A model generated the notes under the pieces. It saw nothing but the letters and a program-made list of their open reading frames with translations. It was not told where the DNA came from and searched no databases. Shown piece after piece: positions 13,227-23,763 of a stretch of DNA of 64,000 nt; the first letter of the stretch is position 1; the number at the start of each line of letters is the position of its first letter. The position numbers and the translations under genes were made by a program. Source of the stretch: Prunella strophiata (Eukaryota; Chordata; Aves; Passeriformes; Prunellidae); assembly GCA_036583965.1 (NCBI GenBank), contig JAZBQD010000030.1, positions 86,275,800-86,339,799 on the forward strand, in the 5' to 3' direction.

Positions 13227-14143
13227 TATTTTGGCCCCAAAAGCAGTAGAGAAGCTAAAAGACTGTTAACAATCAAGCAGCCTGACTGAGGGCTGAATCA
13301 CTTTCTTCTCATTCAGAAGAATGCCTTTTCCTCTATTTTCATCTGTAAAAAGCACTAAGGGCTGTTTCTAACTTAATCCCATGGATAGATGGATGAACAT
13401 GGATAGTCTGCATAGTTGTGCTTATTATTTTGTCTGTCGTTTCTGTTTCCTCTTGGATAGAGAAGGATCTTTTGTTCAAGCTCACGAGGATGCTTGTTCC
13501 CAGAATTTTCTAGGATTTTGGAATTAGGAAATTAGGAAATATCTCATTTTTTTTCAGAAATTTTTGAGGAAAGGATGTCAAATAAGGGGCCATCCATTGA
13601 TTTCACCTGATTTCTGAAAACAGATTAAAAATGTTAGCATTCTGGGCAATAGCAAGAGGGAATGCAAATTTTTGGTTGGCTAAGTTCCCTAAGATTCTTA
13701 GGAGAATATCTGAGCCGAGGCAGAGAGAAACAGCTACTGAACAGTCTGGCAAGCAGATGTGTATAGAGAGCAAAACATAACAGGGTGATGTTTGCTAGTG
13801 GCACAGTTATTATGTGTAATACCCTACTCGGAGTAAAGCATTCTTGCTCAGGGAAACCATAGTGATTCATATGTGGTTGTGAATGAGTTTCTAATAAAGC
13901 TCTAAAATTCTCTGGAGTTTGTAAAGGAATTCTGGCATTGCTCATTAATAAAAACTAACACATTCCCAGTGCTCCCTGTCCAGTACAAACAAAAACTGAT
14001 TCTGCCATTATTAATAGAACCTATAAGAAAATTACTTATTTGGGGTGTGTAGTAGAACTAGTAACACAATAAAACATGGGCAAATATAGATGAGGATTGA
14101 GCTAGGGAGACTAATTTTAACAAAATATTGAATTGCATTCCTC

Positions 14144-14173
14144 AAAAGAAAAAAGAAAAAAAAAAAAAAAATA
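14144..14173. repeat. Poly(A) tract
   Basis: The tract is A-rich with scattered G, ending in about 16 A. It lies 190 bp before the CR1 fragment but is not joined to it. Confidence 0.85.
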
Positions 14174-14363
14174 AGGCAACCAACAGTAGAAACATTGATT
14201 AGAGCTGGTCAAAACCATCAGGTCTTCCCTGCTTTGCATGATTCATGCATTTGGCTTCAGCATGATGTGTGTGTTTAATTTTAGACCAAACACTTTAAAA
14301 CCCAAATAATTGGAAGGAAATTCAATGTAGAAACATCAAGTCTTCATGGTTTTCAAAGAAACC

Positions 14364-14700
14364 TGCTCCAACAGGTCCATGTCTTCCTTGTGCTGAGGAC
14401 CCCAGAGCTGGACACAGAACTTCAGGTGGGGTCTCACGAGGGCAGAGTAGAGGTAGAGAATCACCTCCTTTGCCCTTCCAGTCACACTTTAGATGCAGCC
14501 CAAGGTACAGTTGGCTTTCCTAGTTGTAAGTCCACATTGTTGGCTCCAGTTTTTCATCTGCCAATATCTCCAACTCCTTCTTTGCAGGGCTGCTCAAAAT
14601 CTATTAATCTTTCAGTCTGTATTGATATTGGTGATTGCTCCAACTCAGGTGCAGAACTCTGCACTTACCCTTGTTGAATTTCTTGAGGTTTAAAGGTTCA
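14364..14700 (-). mobile_element. CR1 LINE internal fragment (ORF2 3' part)
   Basis: The plus strand matches, by eye, the reverse complement of the end of bird CR1 ORF2. Landmarks in order are CTCCAACAGGTCCATGTC (about 14367), CCAGAGCTGGACACAGAAC, CAGGTGGGGTCTCACGAGG, GATGCAGCCCAAGGTACAG, CAGGGCTGCTCAAAATCTAT and CTTGTTGAATTTCTTGAGG. CR1 is the main LINE of birds and encodes a reverse transcriptase. This copy lacks its 3' UTR and tail repeat, which should lie to the left, and most of its 5' part. It is thus an isolated internal piece with many substitutions and cannot be active. The family call is strong; the ends are uncertain by about 10 bp. Confidence 0.9.
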
Positions 14701-14775
14701 CCTATATATACCTAGTTATTCACATTAAGTAAATCTTTTCTGTCATAGATAATTTCAATTTATGCAACTGTACGT

Positions 14776-15857
14776 TGCGTAGAGGGTTGACCCTGGCTGG
14801 ATGCCAGGCACCCATCAAAGATGCTCCACCCCTCCTCTCCACAAGTGGAAGTGGGGAGAGAAAATATGAGAAAGGCTGAGATACTGAGTTCAGATAAGGG
14901 GCAGAGATCACACACAGAATCCTCTCATAGGCAAAACAGAATCAACTGGGGGATTTAAATGGTTTTATTACTAACAAAATCAGAGCAGGGTAATGAAAAG
15001 TAGAAGAAATCTTAAAATACCTTCCTCCACCTCTCCCACATTTTCAAGCTGTATCTCTCCCCCCCCCCCCAGCAGTGTAGGGAGATGGGAAGTGGGGGTT
15101 ACAGACAGGTCATCACATGTTGTCCCTGCCCCTACTCAGAGAGAAGAGTTCTTCTACTATTGCAGGGTGGGGTCCCTCCAAAGAGAGCCAGTCTCCCATG
15201 GACTTCTACAATGCAAGTCCATCTCACAGGAAAGAGTTCTCCACAAAATGCTACAATGTAGGTCACTTTTTTCAACAGGTGTCCTTCAGGAACAGCCTGC
15301 TCCAGCATGGGTTTCCACAGTCACAAGTCCTACTAGGAAAACTGCTCCAGCATGGGTTCCTCTCTTCATGGGTCCACAGGTCCCAGCATGGGCTTCCCAT
15401 GGGTTCACAGCTTCCCCTCAGGCACCCACCTACTCCAATGTGGGTCTTCCCCATGGACTGCAGATGGACCTCTGCATCCCAGTGGTACTCCATGGGCTGC
15501 AGGGGTTCAGCTGCCTCACCATGGTATTCCCCTCAGTGTGCAGGGAAATCTCTGCTCCAGAGTCTGGAGCACCTCCTTCCCCTCCTTCTGCACTGACCTT
15601 GCTGTGTGTTGAGTTGTTCCTCTGATATACTCATACTTGTCTCTTTTCTGGGTGCAATCACATCTGTGCAATAACTTTTTTTTTTAACCTTTTTAAGAGT
15701 GTTATCACAGAGGCATTACCACCACTGGCATCACATCCATCCTGGATCTGCCTGGCATTGGCTCTGCTGAACACGGAGGAAGCTTCTAACAGCTTCTCAC
15801 AGAAGTGACCTCTGTAGCCTCTCTGCTACAAAAACCTGATCATGTGAACCCAATACA
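14776..15857 (-). mobile_element. Solo LTR of a bird endogenous retrovirus
   Basis: Read on the minus strand, the element begins TGTATTGGGTTCACATG (15857 leftwards). It continues through CTTCTGTGAGAAGCTG and GAGCCAATGCCAG and ends near AGCCAGGGTCAACCC. This layout matches a common LTR family I recall from non-chicken bird genomes. The minus strand carries an AATAAA polyadenylation signal (complement at 14964-14969) and a TTAAAAAGG TATA-like sequence (about 15690-15700). Inside is a degenerate tandem section (about 15180-15480) repeating a CTCCAGCATGGG-type unit. No gag, pol, env or second LTR is adjacent, so it looks like a solo LTR left by recombination. The outer ends are approximate and I found no clear target-site duplication. 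The frames at 14993-15625 and 15117-15596 fall inside it and are not genes. Confidence 0.8.
15058..15070. repeat. Poly(C) run inside the LTR
   Basis: A homopolymer C run lies in the pyrimidine-rich part of the LTR. On the LTR's own strand this is a G run. Confidence 0.9.
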
Positions 15858-16585
15858 GCAGACCAGTAAAGATTCCACAAGAACCTTCCTTGACCATAGT
15901 TTTTTAAAAGGTGATTTTCTGTTTCCATGAATGGCTATAGAGATTGCTGTATTCTGCTTTAGCATGCTAGTATTTCTTCAGTGTGATTGTTTTTACCATA
16001 CTATCACTTAAGAGCCATAAGACTGTACTTTGCTTGTCATAACTCAAACCATTTGCAAAATTCATTTCCTAGTACAATGTTGTTTTCAAAGTCCATGTCT
16101 GAACATGGGGTGACATCCCTTAAGAAATAACTTTAAAAAGCACTGATGGTCCCATATTGCCACTGTGAATTTGGTTCCACAAGGTTTGCTTGGTGGTGCT
16201 TTCATTGACAAAACATTTCCTAGTAGCCTGGGCAACAGTGGTGGCTAATCACTGGTTTCACAGTGGCATTTCAGTCCTGTGAAATGAGTGTGCATTATAT
16301 GGTGCTTCCACATATCCCAGACCTGTACCTTCCTCTTGAAGACATTGTGTCTTGGTGCTGACAAATTGGAATCTGTCATCAAAGGGGAATAAGAAAAAGC
16401 ATGCAAGTAAATCTACATCATTTTTCAGAGGTTTGAAGTAATGTCTGAACCTCACATATTGTCAAATTTTTTGGTCTAGCAACAAGGCAATGGAAAGTGT
16501 AGACTGGCAGTAAAGCAAGACAGAAGTTTTCCAGCAAAGCAAATACTGATTTGTTTATCCTGAAAGGTTTTGTTTAGGCCCAGCT
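15858..16585. other. Unique non-coding DNA
   Basis: I see no gene or repeat between the LTR and the candidate element at 16590. The small minus-strand frame at 16258-16455 shows no motif. Confidence 0.55.
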
Positions 16586-16589
16586 GGAA

Positions 16590-16705
16590 CTAACATATGT
16601 CAATAATATAAATTAAGGCACAGCCTCACCTTTCCTTCAGTGACATTCTGTGTAATTTCCTGCTGATTTCGGATTAATTTGGTGCTTAATAATTAGCAGT
16701 GACGT
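16590..16705. promoter_or_regulatory. Candidate conserved non-coding element
   Basis: A cluster of TAAT-core sites occurs at 16671-16697 (GGATTAATTTGGTG, then CTTAATAATTAGC), next to retained CpGs at about 16670 and 16702. It sits in non-repetitive DNA. Function is inferred from motif density only. Confidence 0.25.
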
Positions 16706-19700
16706 TTGAGCTTCCTCTACAATGAAAAATACTGATATGTAGAAAACCATGCTATCTTGCCAAACCCCTTCAGACTTTCATTCATTTATCCTGCAGAAAC
16801 AAAAGAGATTTATTGGCATGTCTTTCTCTGTATAATGCTTGGGGTAGGAACTCTGTTATACTACGACTGGCAAAAAAGTTGAAAATTATGTTAGATTTTA
16901 CTTGCTTGTCTATTATGTGCCAAGGAAAATGTATGTGTGAAACTGCATTAAAACTTCTCAAAATGGTGTGAGATATTTAAAAAAGAAGATGGGTATTGTC
17001 TCATCAGCTAATAATTAGGCAGTATGAACTGGTTCTGGCCAATTAGCCAGGAAGTGTTTTCATTTTCTAAGCCAATAGAACCTATCTATAGCATTCCATA
17101 GTAAAACAAATTAATTAATTTAATTAACAAAACATAAATTCTAAAATGAAACACGATTTTGAATGGGTAAGTACCCATGCCAAATGGTGTCTTATAACAA
17201 TAAAATCTTATTCAACTGATTGGACAGGTTATTCATATGGCTTCACACTTTCCTACTTGCTGGCAAGCAACAGGCCTGCTTGGTTACTTTGAAACTTCTG
17301 CTGAGGGGAGAGGTTGCCATTCAGTTATAGACAAACTCTCATGTGGGGCCTGTCTGTAGCATTTTTAAGTTTTTCATGTCTGATGAAATTCTTTATATTT
17401 GTCTGTCTTTGAAAAGAAAATGCCAGAAAGGTGATGATGCTCCTGCTGTTAAAATCTAATGCAACGTCATAGGCTCTTCTTTACATGTACTTGGTCCCAG
17501 GGGCTTACAAGCATGAACATGAATGAATTTTCTCAACCCTTGACTCATGGGGTAAATCTATCCAGAGACATTAGACCACTGAAATGAATCTGCAGGGAGC
17601 AAAAGGTCTAACAGGTCACTGCAGCAGTTCAAAGCATGATGGTGCCAGTCCCAGAGCACTTACGCCAAAGCTAGAAATTACACATATATAATAATCTTAT
17701 TGTTTTCACTTGCAAATTCTCAGTGATTTAAATTCATTATTGAACCGACACTCTTGTAAAGCTTTTTCTTCTGATCTTGTCCCAGGTGCCTGATTGCAGT
17801 CATCAAACATACCATACTAAGTATTTATATAAATATATCATAAAATAATCAAATATGATGAGCTATTCCCTTTGTTCCTTTATGTTGATACACTTTTCAC
17901 AAAATATTTAATATGCTTCTGAAAATGATGATGCCAGTGATAAAGCTAGTTTGCAGTTTCATAGATAATTTATGGAAGTTATAAAAAATGAACCAAATTG
18001 TCATAACAACATGACAATGTGAACATTCATGTTTACATAGTGTCCACATACTGTACAAATACTGAATATTAATATGAAATGAGAATTTATAAAATTTGCA
18101 ATAAACATAATGTAGAAAAAATAACAACTTGATACAATCTCTGCTTATATTGCAACCTATAAAGAGATCTTACTTTATGAATGGCTTTGACATTTCCTTT
18201 AATGTGTATTGTTTTACACCCTTAACCACAAATCCTGGTATATTTTAAATGTAAATTAGATCATATCTATCCTGTTTCTCCTTTCAGATAAACAGTCACT
18301 CTAATTCAAGAGAAGGGAAGAGAGTCCATAGACAGCATTTTAAACATACTTGGCACAAATTTATCCCATGGGGTGCAAATAGCAAAATATGTCTCGATCA
18401 GATTCTGCTACTTCTGTTCTCATAAGGTAGCTGTGTGTTTGTTCAGTGATTCTGTTGGCTTGCAGTAAAGTTATGCACATTTTTTGCCTGAATATAGGCA
18501 TATATTGTTGTTTTGAGATACTCTAAGACATTCTCCTGGGGTGGCCAGATGGGCACATGATCTGTGTGAGACCCACACCTTCATGATATTCTTCTGGAAT
18601 CACAGATTCAGAAGAGAATCACACAGATTCTCACAGAATCACACATCACAGCAGTGATGGCCAGGCAGGACACAATGACACAAAATGACACTCAATAGTT
18701 TTAGGCCACCAGATAAACCTGTATCAATACCCAGTAACATAACTCTTCTGAGAACAGCTTTTGCACATGATCATTGCCTTACAGTCATGGCAAAGGATGA
18801 AGTACCTGTCTGCTAATTGTTTGTCCTGGTGGCATCTTCTCTGTGGTTCTCTGATAGCTGAAGAAAGGGAATGAATCATGAGGCCTGTGCCTTTGTACTC
18901 TCTGAATACCCTGAGAGTATTACAGTTATAATTATAATACTTGAACTGTGTTTATTTCAGTAATCTATTAATTACTCTACTAGCAACTGGGAATGAGTCC
19001 TGAGATTTTAATTTTCCTAGTGGCTCTAAAGTCAGTTTTTTAATGCTTTTTACCAAGGACTATCATTAGGCCTGCTGAACTGTGGGCTTAGGTAGTAAAT
19101 TAGAAGTGGCACTAGGCCACTGGTTGCCTGTGTGCATCAGTAAATTTGAAGCTTTGAGTCAAAATGTAAACAATGTCTATCTAGTATTAGGTAATACCTA
19201 AAAGTTCTTCCTCAGAGGTTGCTGAGAAGTTAAATGTCATGTGACTTCATGGCAGAATTGGTTATTCCAATTTCTCTCTCTTTCTCCTCATTGACTGTGT
19301 AGGGATCCCAGACAGTTGTAAACCTGAAGTTAGACACCCCAAAATGGTTTTTAAATTTAGGTGAGATAAAAGGAAGATTTAATAACTTGGTTTCCCCATT
19401 ACATTGATGAATTAATGTTGTATATCTATTTTTCTGCTGTCTCATTAGGTAAAGTTGGGAAGTCCTGATTAACATGTTAGGCATTTTTACTATTGATACC
19501 CAGAAAATGAATGTTGCAATTTTTGGAATACAAATATTACAGCTGGATGCTGTAGCCCACATCATGTGCGTGCATAGGTGCACATGCTTTTTCATCACTT
19601 GGTAAGTCATCCATATATTACCATATCAGCTGAGCTGAGGGTATCATAATCATAAGAGCTTTGTATAATATTAAAACTTAAAATATTATTTGAATACTGC

Positions 19701-20215
19701 TAACCTTCAAAAACATTGTAGAGGAATAAATGACTGAAATCACTTATATAGAATAAAGGTCCCCTGCTCCTTCAGTCTGTCCTAGTAAATAAGACACTAC
19801 TGAAATTTGATACCCCTTTCAGCCTCCTTCACTGCACAGTACCCAGCATGCTTATTTCCAAGAACAAATACTATGCAACTTGGATCAAAGGAAGGAAAGG
19901 TCATTTTTACTTTTGATAATTAATTTCTATGTCTGAATTTTATCTTGCTTTTAGCCTAAGTGGTGCTGCTGTTCACAGCTTACTCTTGCTTTTACCATTC
20001 ATTATGTAAAATTGTATTCATTTTTTCTATCTATTTTTTAAAAATATTGTGTGTGTGCTATGCACTATTCATATCTATTTTAGAAAGTCTGGGCAAAAAT
20101 GCACACAATTAGATTTGCTTCTAATTTAAAGAGTCTTTCTAAAGGCTGAAAACCTTTCAGGTACAAATCAAAATAACTGCAGCAGTCTTTGGCTTATTTC
20201 TGTCTTGGCAAGTAT
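16706..20215. other. Unique AT-rich non-coding DNA
   Basis: No gene is supported. The minus-strand frame at 19230-19610 (126 codons) is among the longest outside repeats, but its translation has no recognisable domain. A degenerate AATCACA-type tandem lies at 18596-18651. Otherwise I see nothing. Confidence 0.5.
18596..18651. repeat. Degenerate tandem of AGAATCACA-type units
   Basis: Imperfect repeats of GAATCACA and AGATTC alternate across about 55 bp. The pattern recalls CR1 tail octamers, but no CR1 body follows, so I annotate it only as a degenerate tandem. Confidence 0.6.
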
Positions 20216-20219
20216 GAAC

Positions 20220-20400
20220 AAATCCATGGTAATCAATTCAAAAGGTATTAGAGCCATTATTGGTTGTAATTATCATGACACCTGGGTCCAGAATTGTGAA
20301 ATAATTATTAAAGGCATCACCAGTGTGCAAAGGTTTTGCTAATCATTGATTTTATATCAGTTAGTGCTTAACGGATTTTGTGACTCTTAATATGAAGATG
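20220..20400. promoter_or_regulatory. Candidate conserved non-coding element
   Basis: The stretch combines a CCATTATTGG segment (20264-20273), TAATTATCATGACACC and AATAATTATTAAAGGC in complex, non-repetitive sequence. These resemble homeodomain and SOX/MEIS-type sites. The call is an inference from motif content. Confidence 0.25.
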
Positions 20401-20726
20401 AGTGTTTCACTTCCAGAAGCATCAAAAATAAGGAAAATAAATAAAACACACACACTATCATAAAAGTGAATCAGAAGTAAATAATTAAGGTGAAGATACC
20501 ACCATCCTTGAAAACTTTCAGTTTTCAAAATCAAAACTGGCTTGCTTGAAAAATGTCACTGTTATATATTGAAATAGCTTGCTGCCAAATAAAATATATG
20601 CAACTGGATTTATAGTGAGAGGGTAAGGAAGGGGCCTTGGAGTCTCCTTTTCCTTAATGCTATATGTGTGATATAATGCTTGATTCTTTTTAGTTATATT
20701 TTGCAGCTGTGCTGTTGAATATCTGA

Positions 20727-20778
20727 AACTGAGTGTGTGCTATTCTGTACTGAACTGAGTGTGGGCTATTCCTTCTTG
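20727..20778. repeat. 26 bp tandem duplication
   Basis: Two adjacent copies of a 26 bp unit begin AACTGAGTGTG at 20727 and 20753. They differ at a few positions. Confidence 0.75.
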
Positions 20779-21336
20779 AGGCCCCCACCATGGAATTAGG
20801 GGCAGATAGCAGCAATGGGAGTTTAGAGTCATATGCCACATTGTCTGTAGCACCATGAGGCTTTTCTCTGGTCACCTCTGTTAAGAGTTTTTGGTGCAGG
20901 GTAATCTGTCTTTTTGCACTGAGGATTAGAAAAATTGGCTCCTAAGTTAAGCACTCAATGTTAACAGGTATGAATATCCCGTTCTTTTTCCCTTTTGCCT
21001 TCTTCATATGCTATTTTGTTCAGTATGCTATTGCATATCCTGGTTTTGGCCTAAAACTGATGTGTCCATCGATCTTCAGTAGTGATTAATAGCATGGGCA
21101 TCCTGCAGAGACTGAAATCATTACACCTGTGGAAGATCAAACCTACCCACATCAGGGAACTGAGGTCTTTTAACACCTGTGCTCTACTCAGCCATGACAT
21201 ATAGTGCTACCTGCCTTGAGCAGTGTGTCAGTCTTTTATTAGTTAACACTTCTACCCTTTAGATAATTTTGAACTCTTATAGACCTAGTTAAAACTGGTT
21301 TCCTGCAATTTCTGTGGCAGAGGTCAAAAGGTGTGA

Positions 21337-21358
21337 TCTAGACACTTATGTGTCTAGA
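21337..21358. repeat. Perfect small inverted repeat
   Basis: TCTAGACAC and its reverse complement GTGTCTAGA flank a TTAT loop, giving a 9 bp perfect stem. Confidence 0.7.
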
Positions 21359-22200
21359 AGTCCTGAAGCCAAACAAGTTGATGTTCAGGTCCCTATAGCT
21401 ACAGTCCCATCACACATCATGCATTGTGGTAGATGGCCAAGAGATGTAGCTTTATGAGGTTACCAGGTCACATTGGTGTGCATACAAGATGCAAAATGTC
21501 ATTAATCAGGTCTTCTTTTGGCTACATCTTCAAAAAGAAAGATGCAAAGCATATATCTGAGGCTCAGCAGTTTCAATGTCACTGATTTGAGAGTTAATCT
21601 AAGTGTTAGGTAAAAAACCTTGTGAGTAAGGGATGATGGAAAGTAATGAGTTTCTGAAAACTCCTGGCTAGCCAGAAGAGAAAGTTATATGGAACAGATT
21701 TTGCAGCAGTGATTGAGGAAATCCAGTCCTGAAGTAGACGTTGTAGTAGTGACATTTCTGTCTTGTAGCTATTTTTACTTTAAGGTCTAAATATAAATGG
21801 AGAATTAGAAAATAAAAAGCAAAAACTGACTCCAAAATGCCTAAATAAAGCTCATCCCTGTTTTATGTGTTGTCAGAGGACAACATCTCTAGAACTGATG
21901 GTGAACTGAGTGTCATAGGAGAAAAATGATCCTGCATGTTTTAGCTGCTTCAGTAACAAAACACATTAATTGTCAAAATGGAGAATAGGAGAAAGGAAGT
22001 GTGAGTCAAAGTTGCATAAAATGTGTGAATCTAAATGACTGCACGTGTATATCAAACTGATTATACTGTATAGCTCCTTTGGGAAGTGACGGAAATCCTA
22101 GCACAAAGAGAATTCTTGGTTCTTCCAACCATCTGTGAAATAATATCCACTAGCTTTGGCTGATGAAATTTTGTAGAAGTTCACTCATGCTGTCTCTGGG

Positions 22201-22279
22201 TATGTATACACAAATAAGCAACACATATATATGTGTGTATATGTACATGAATGTATATTTATATTCATACACATATATT
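22201..22279. repeat. Degenerate TA/TG microsatellite
   Basis: Alternating purine-pyrimidine TA and TG/CA dinucleotides with interruptions. Such sequence can form hairpins or left-handed DNA. Confidence 0.75.
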
Positions 22280-22955
22280 AAAAAGGCCCCCCAAGAGGAA
22301 TACAGTGGTCTTGAACCATCTATTCTTTTGGATTAAGTTCCAGAAAGTATTTTCTCCACACCATGGACTCTGTTACATATAGAGACATCTGGTCTCCTGT
22401 GTGAAACCACTCGAATAAATAACAAATCCAGGACAGTGTAAATGCAGCTTTTCCATAACCAGTGATATCTCTGGTAAGAGATTCCAAAGGCTGACACGAG
22501 GAATCTTCTTCATGGAGCAATCTTACTTTATCCTCTGCCCATTTTGCTGAATTCAGCTGAGCTAGCGGGATGGAAAGGGTACTTCAAATTTGTCATACTA
22601 GAATTTATTTTTAGCATGCCCCTATTTATTCCACATTTATGTGAACATTATACAAAAGAAAAAAAAAAAGTCATGGTGTTGAAATAAAGCGTGGCTTACT
22701 GAAACTAATCAGAAGATAGGACTAAGGACAGAAAGAATTAAATGAGATTATATCTTTATCATATCTTCTTAATAAGCAATCTGAAAATCTAAATAGCTAT
22801 TCATTTGCTATTATGTACCATGCAAAATGGCAGCAGTATCTACAGTGTATGGGTTGCTGGAAGTAAGCTCAGTAGAGGGAGAAAATCCAGATGGGCTGTT
22901 TAACCTATTTGAGATTGTTTGCCTTGAAAAATAAAAGGTGAAACATTTCCTATTT

Positions 22956-22981
22956 AAAAAAAAAAAAAGAGAGAGAGAGAG
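22956..22981. repeat. Poly(A) followed by (GA)n
   Basis: About 13 A are followed by a short GA repeat, giving an all-purine tract. Confidence 0.85.
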
Positions 22982-23731
22982 TCTAGAAAAATATCCCAGT
23001 AAAATAGCTAAGAATGGGTTTACTCACTAGATTGAAATAAACCCCATATATTTTAAAATATTGAAATACATACGATTTGTACTGTACAGGATCCAAATCA
23101 AAAGTAATTGAAAGAAAATTACAAGCATTAGAAAAATAATTCAATAGGATACTCAAACTATTTGACTTATCCAGATATCTAAACTGATATGACATTATTT
23201 GGAAGTACCAGTATGCAAATGTCAGGCTGTGATAAAATACATACTTTCACCAAAAAGGAATTCATACTGAGGAGAGGAATGACCCTTTTTGTGCAGTACT
23301 TCTGTTGAAAAGAGTGACAGAAATCCATCGATGCACATTTGCAACAGTAGTGGATTGCACCATGCGAGGGAAAAGAAACTCCCATGCCTGAGGAAGATAA
23401 TTACACCAGACATTATGTTTGAGTACATCATATAGGCAAGCAGTGAAGCAGTGGGAGTAACACAGTTGGAGAACACCTACAAGGAGAGAGTTTTAGCAAC
23501 AATTATACTGTTTGGTTACAAAACAGAGTAAGGAAAAGGAAAATGATAAAGCGAGCCTAAATACCTCGGTTCTACAGTTTTTATAATATGTTCCTGGATG
23601 CAGTTTATGGAAGAAATAATACTTACATTTACAGCTGAAAATGTGACTGAATGAGTGACATCCCAGAGCAAAAACTATAGGAAATGTCTTCCCCTTTGGT
23701 GAGCAGAAATATTGTCCACATCCATGAGATG

Positions 23732-23763
23732 GATGGACATGGACATGGACAGGACATGGACAT
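23732..23763. repeat. (GGACAT)n short tandem array
   Basis: About five GGACAT-type units, with one shortened to GGACA. The translation on the minus strand is a chance His/Val repeat. Confidence 0.85.

Larger units (their letters stand above)
9061..14143. other. Unique AT-rich non-coding DNA
   Basis: This 5 kb stretch holds only simple repeats (T run at 11719-11738, TTTG tract at 13131-13226). Small open frames at 9307-9552, 10708-10962, 11776-12190 and 13634-13945 overlap one another on both strands and lack family motifs. I found no convincing splice-bounded exon or transposon. Confidence 0.5.

Noticed and set aside
14993..15625. 210-codon open frame, the longest in the window
   Set aside because: It lies wholly inside the LTR and runs against the LTR's own strand. 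Its Pro/Ser-rich translation comes from the tandem CTCCAGCATGGG-type units.
18596..18651. CR1 3' tail octamers
   Set aside because: The AATCACA-like repeats recall the CR1 tail, but no CR1 3' UTR follows on the expected side.
19230..19610. 126-codon minus-strand frame
   Set aside because: There is no recognisable domain, no splice context and no composition shift; its length is within chance for 64 kb searched in six frames.
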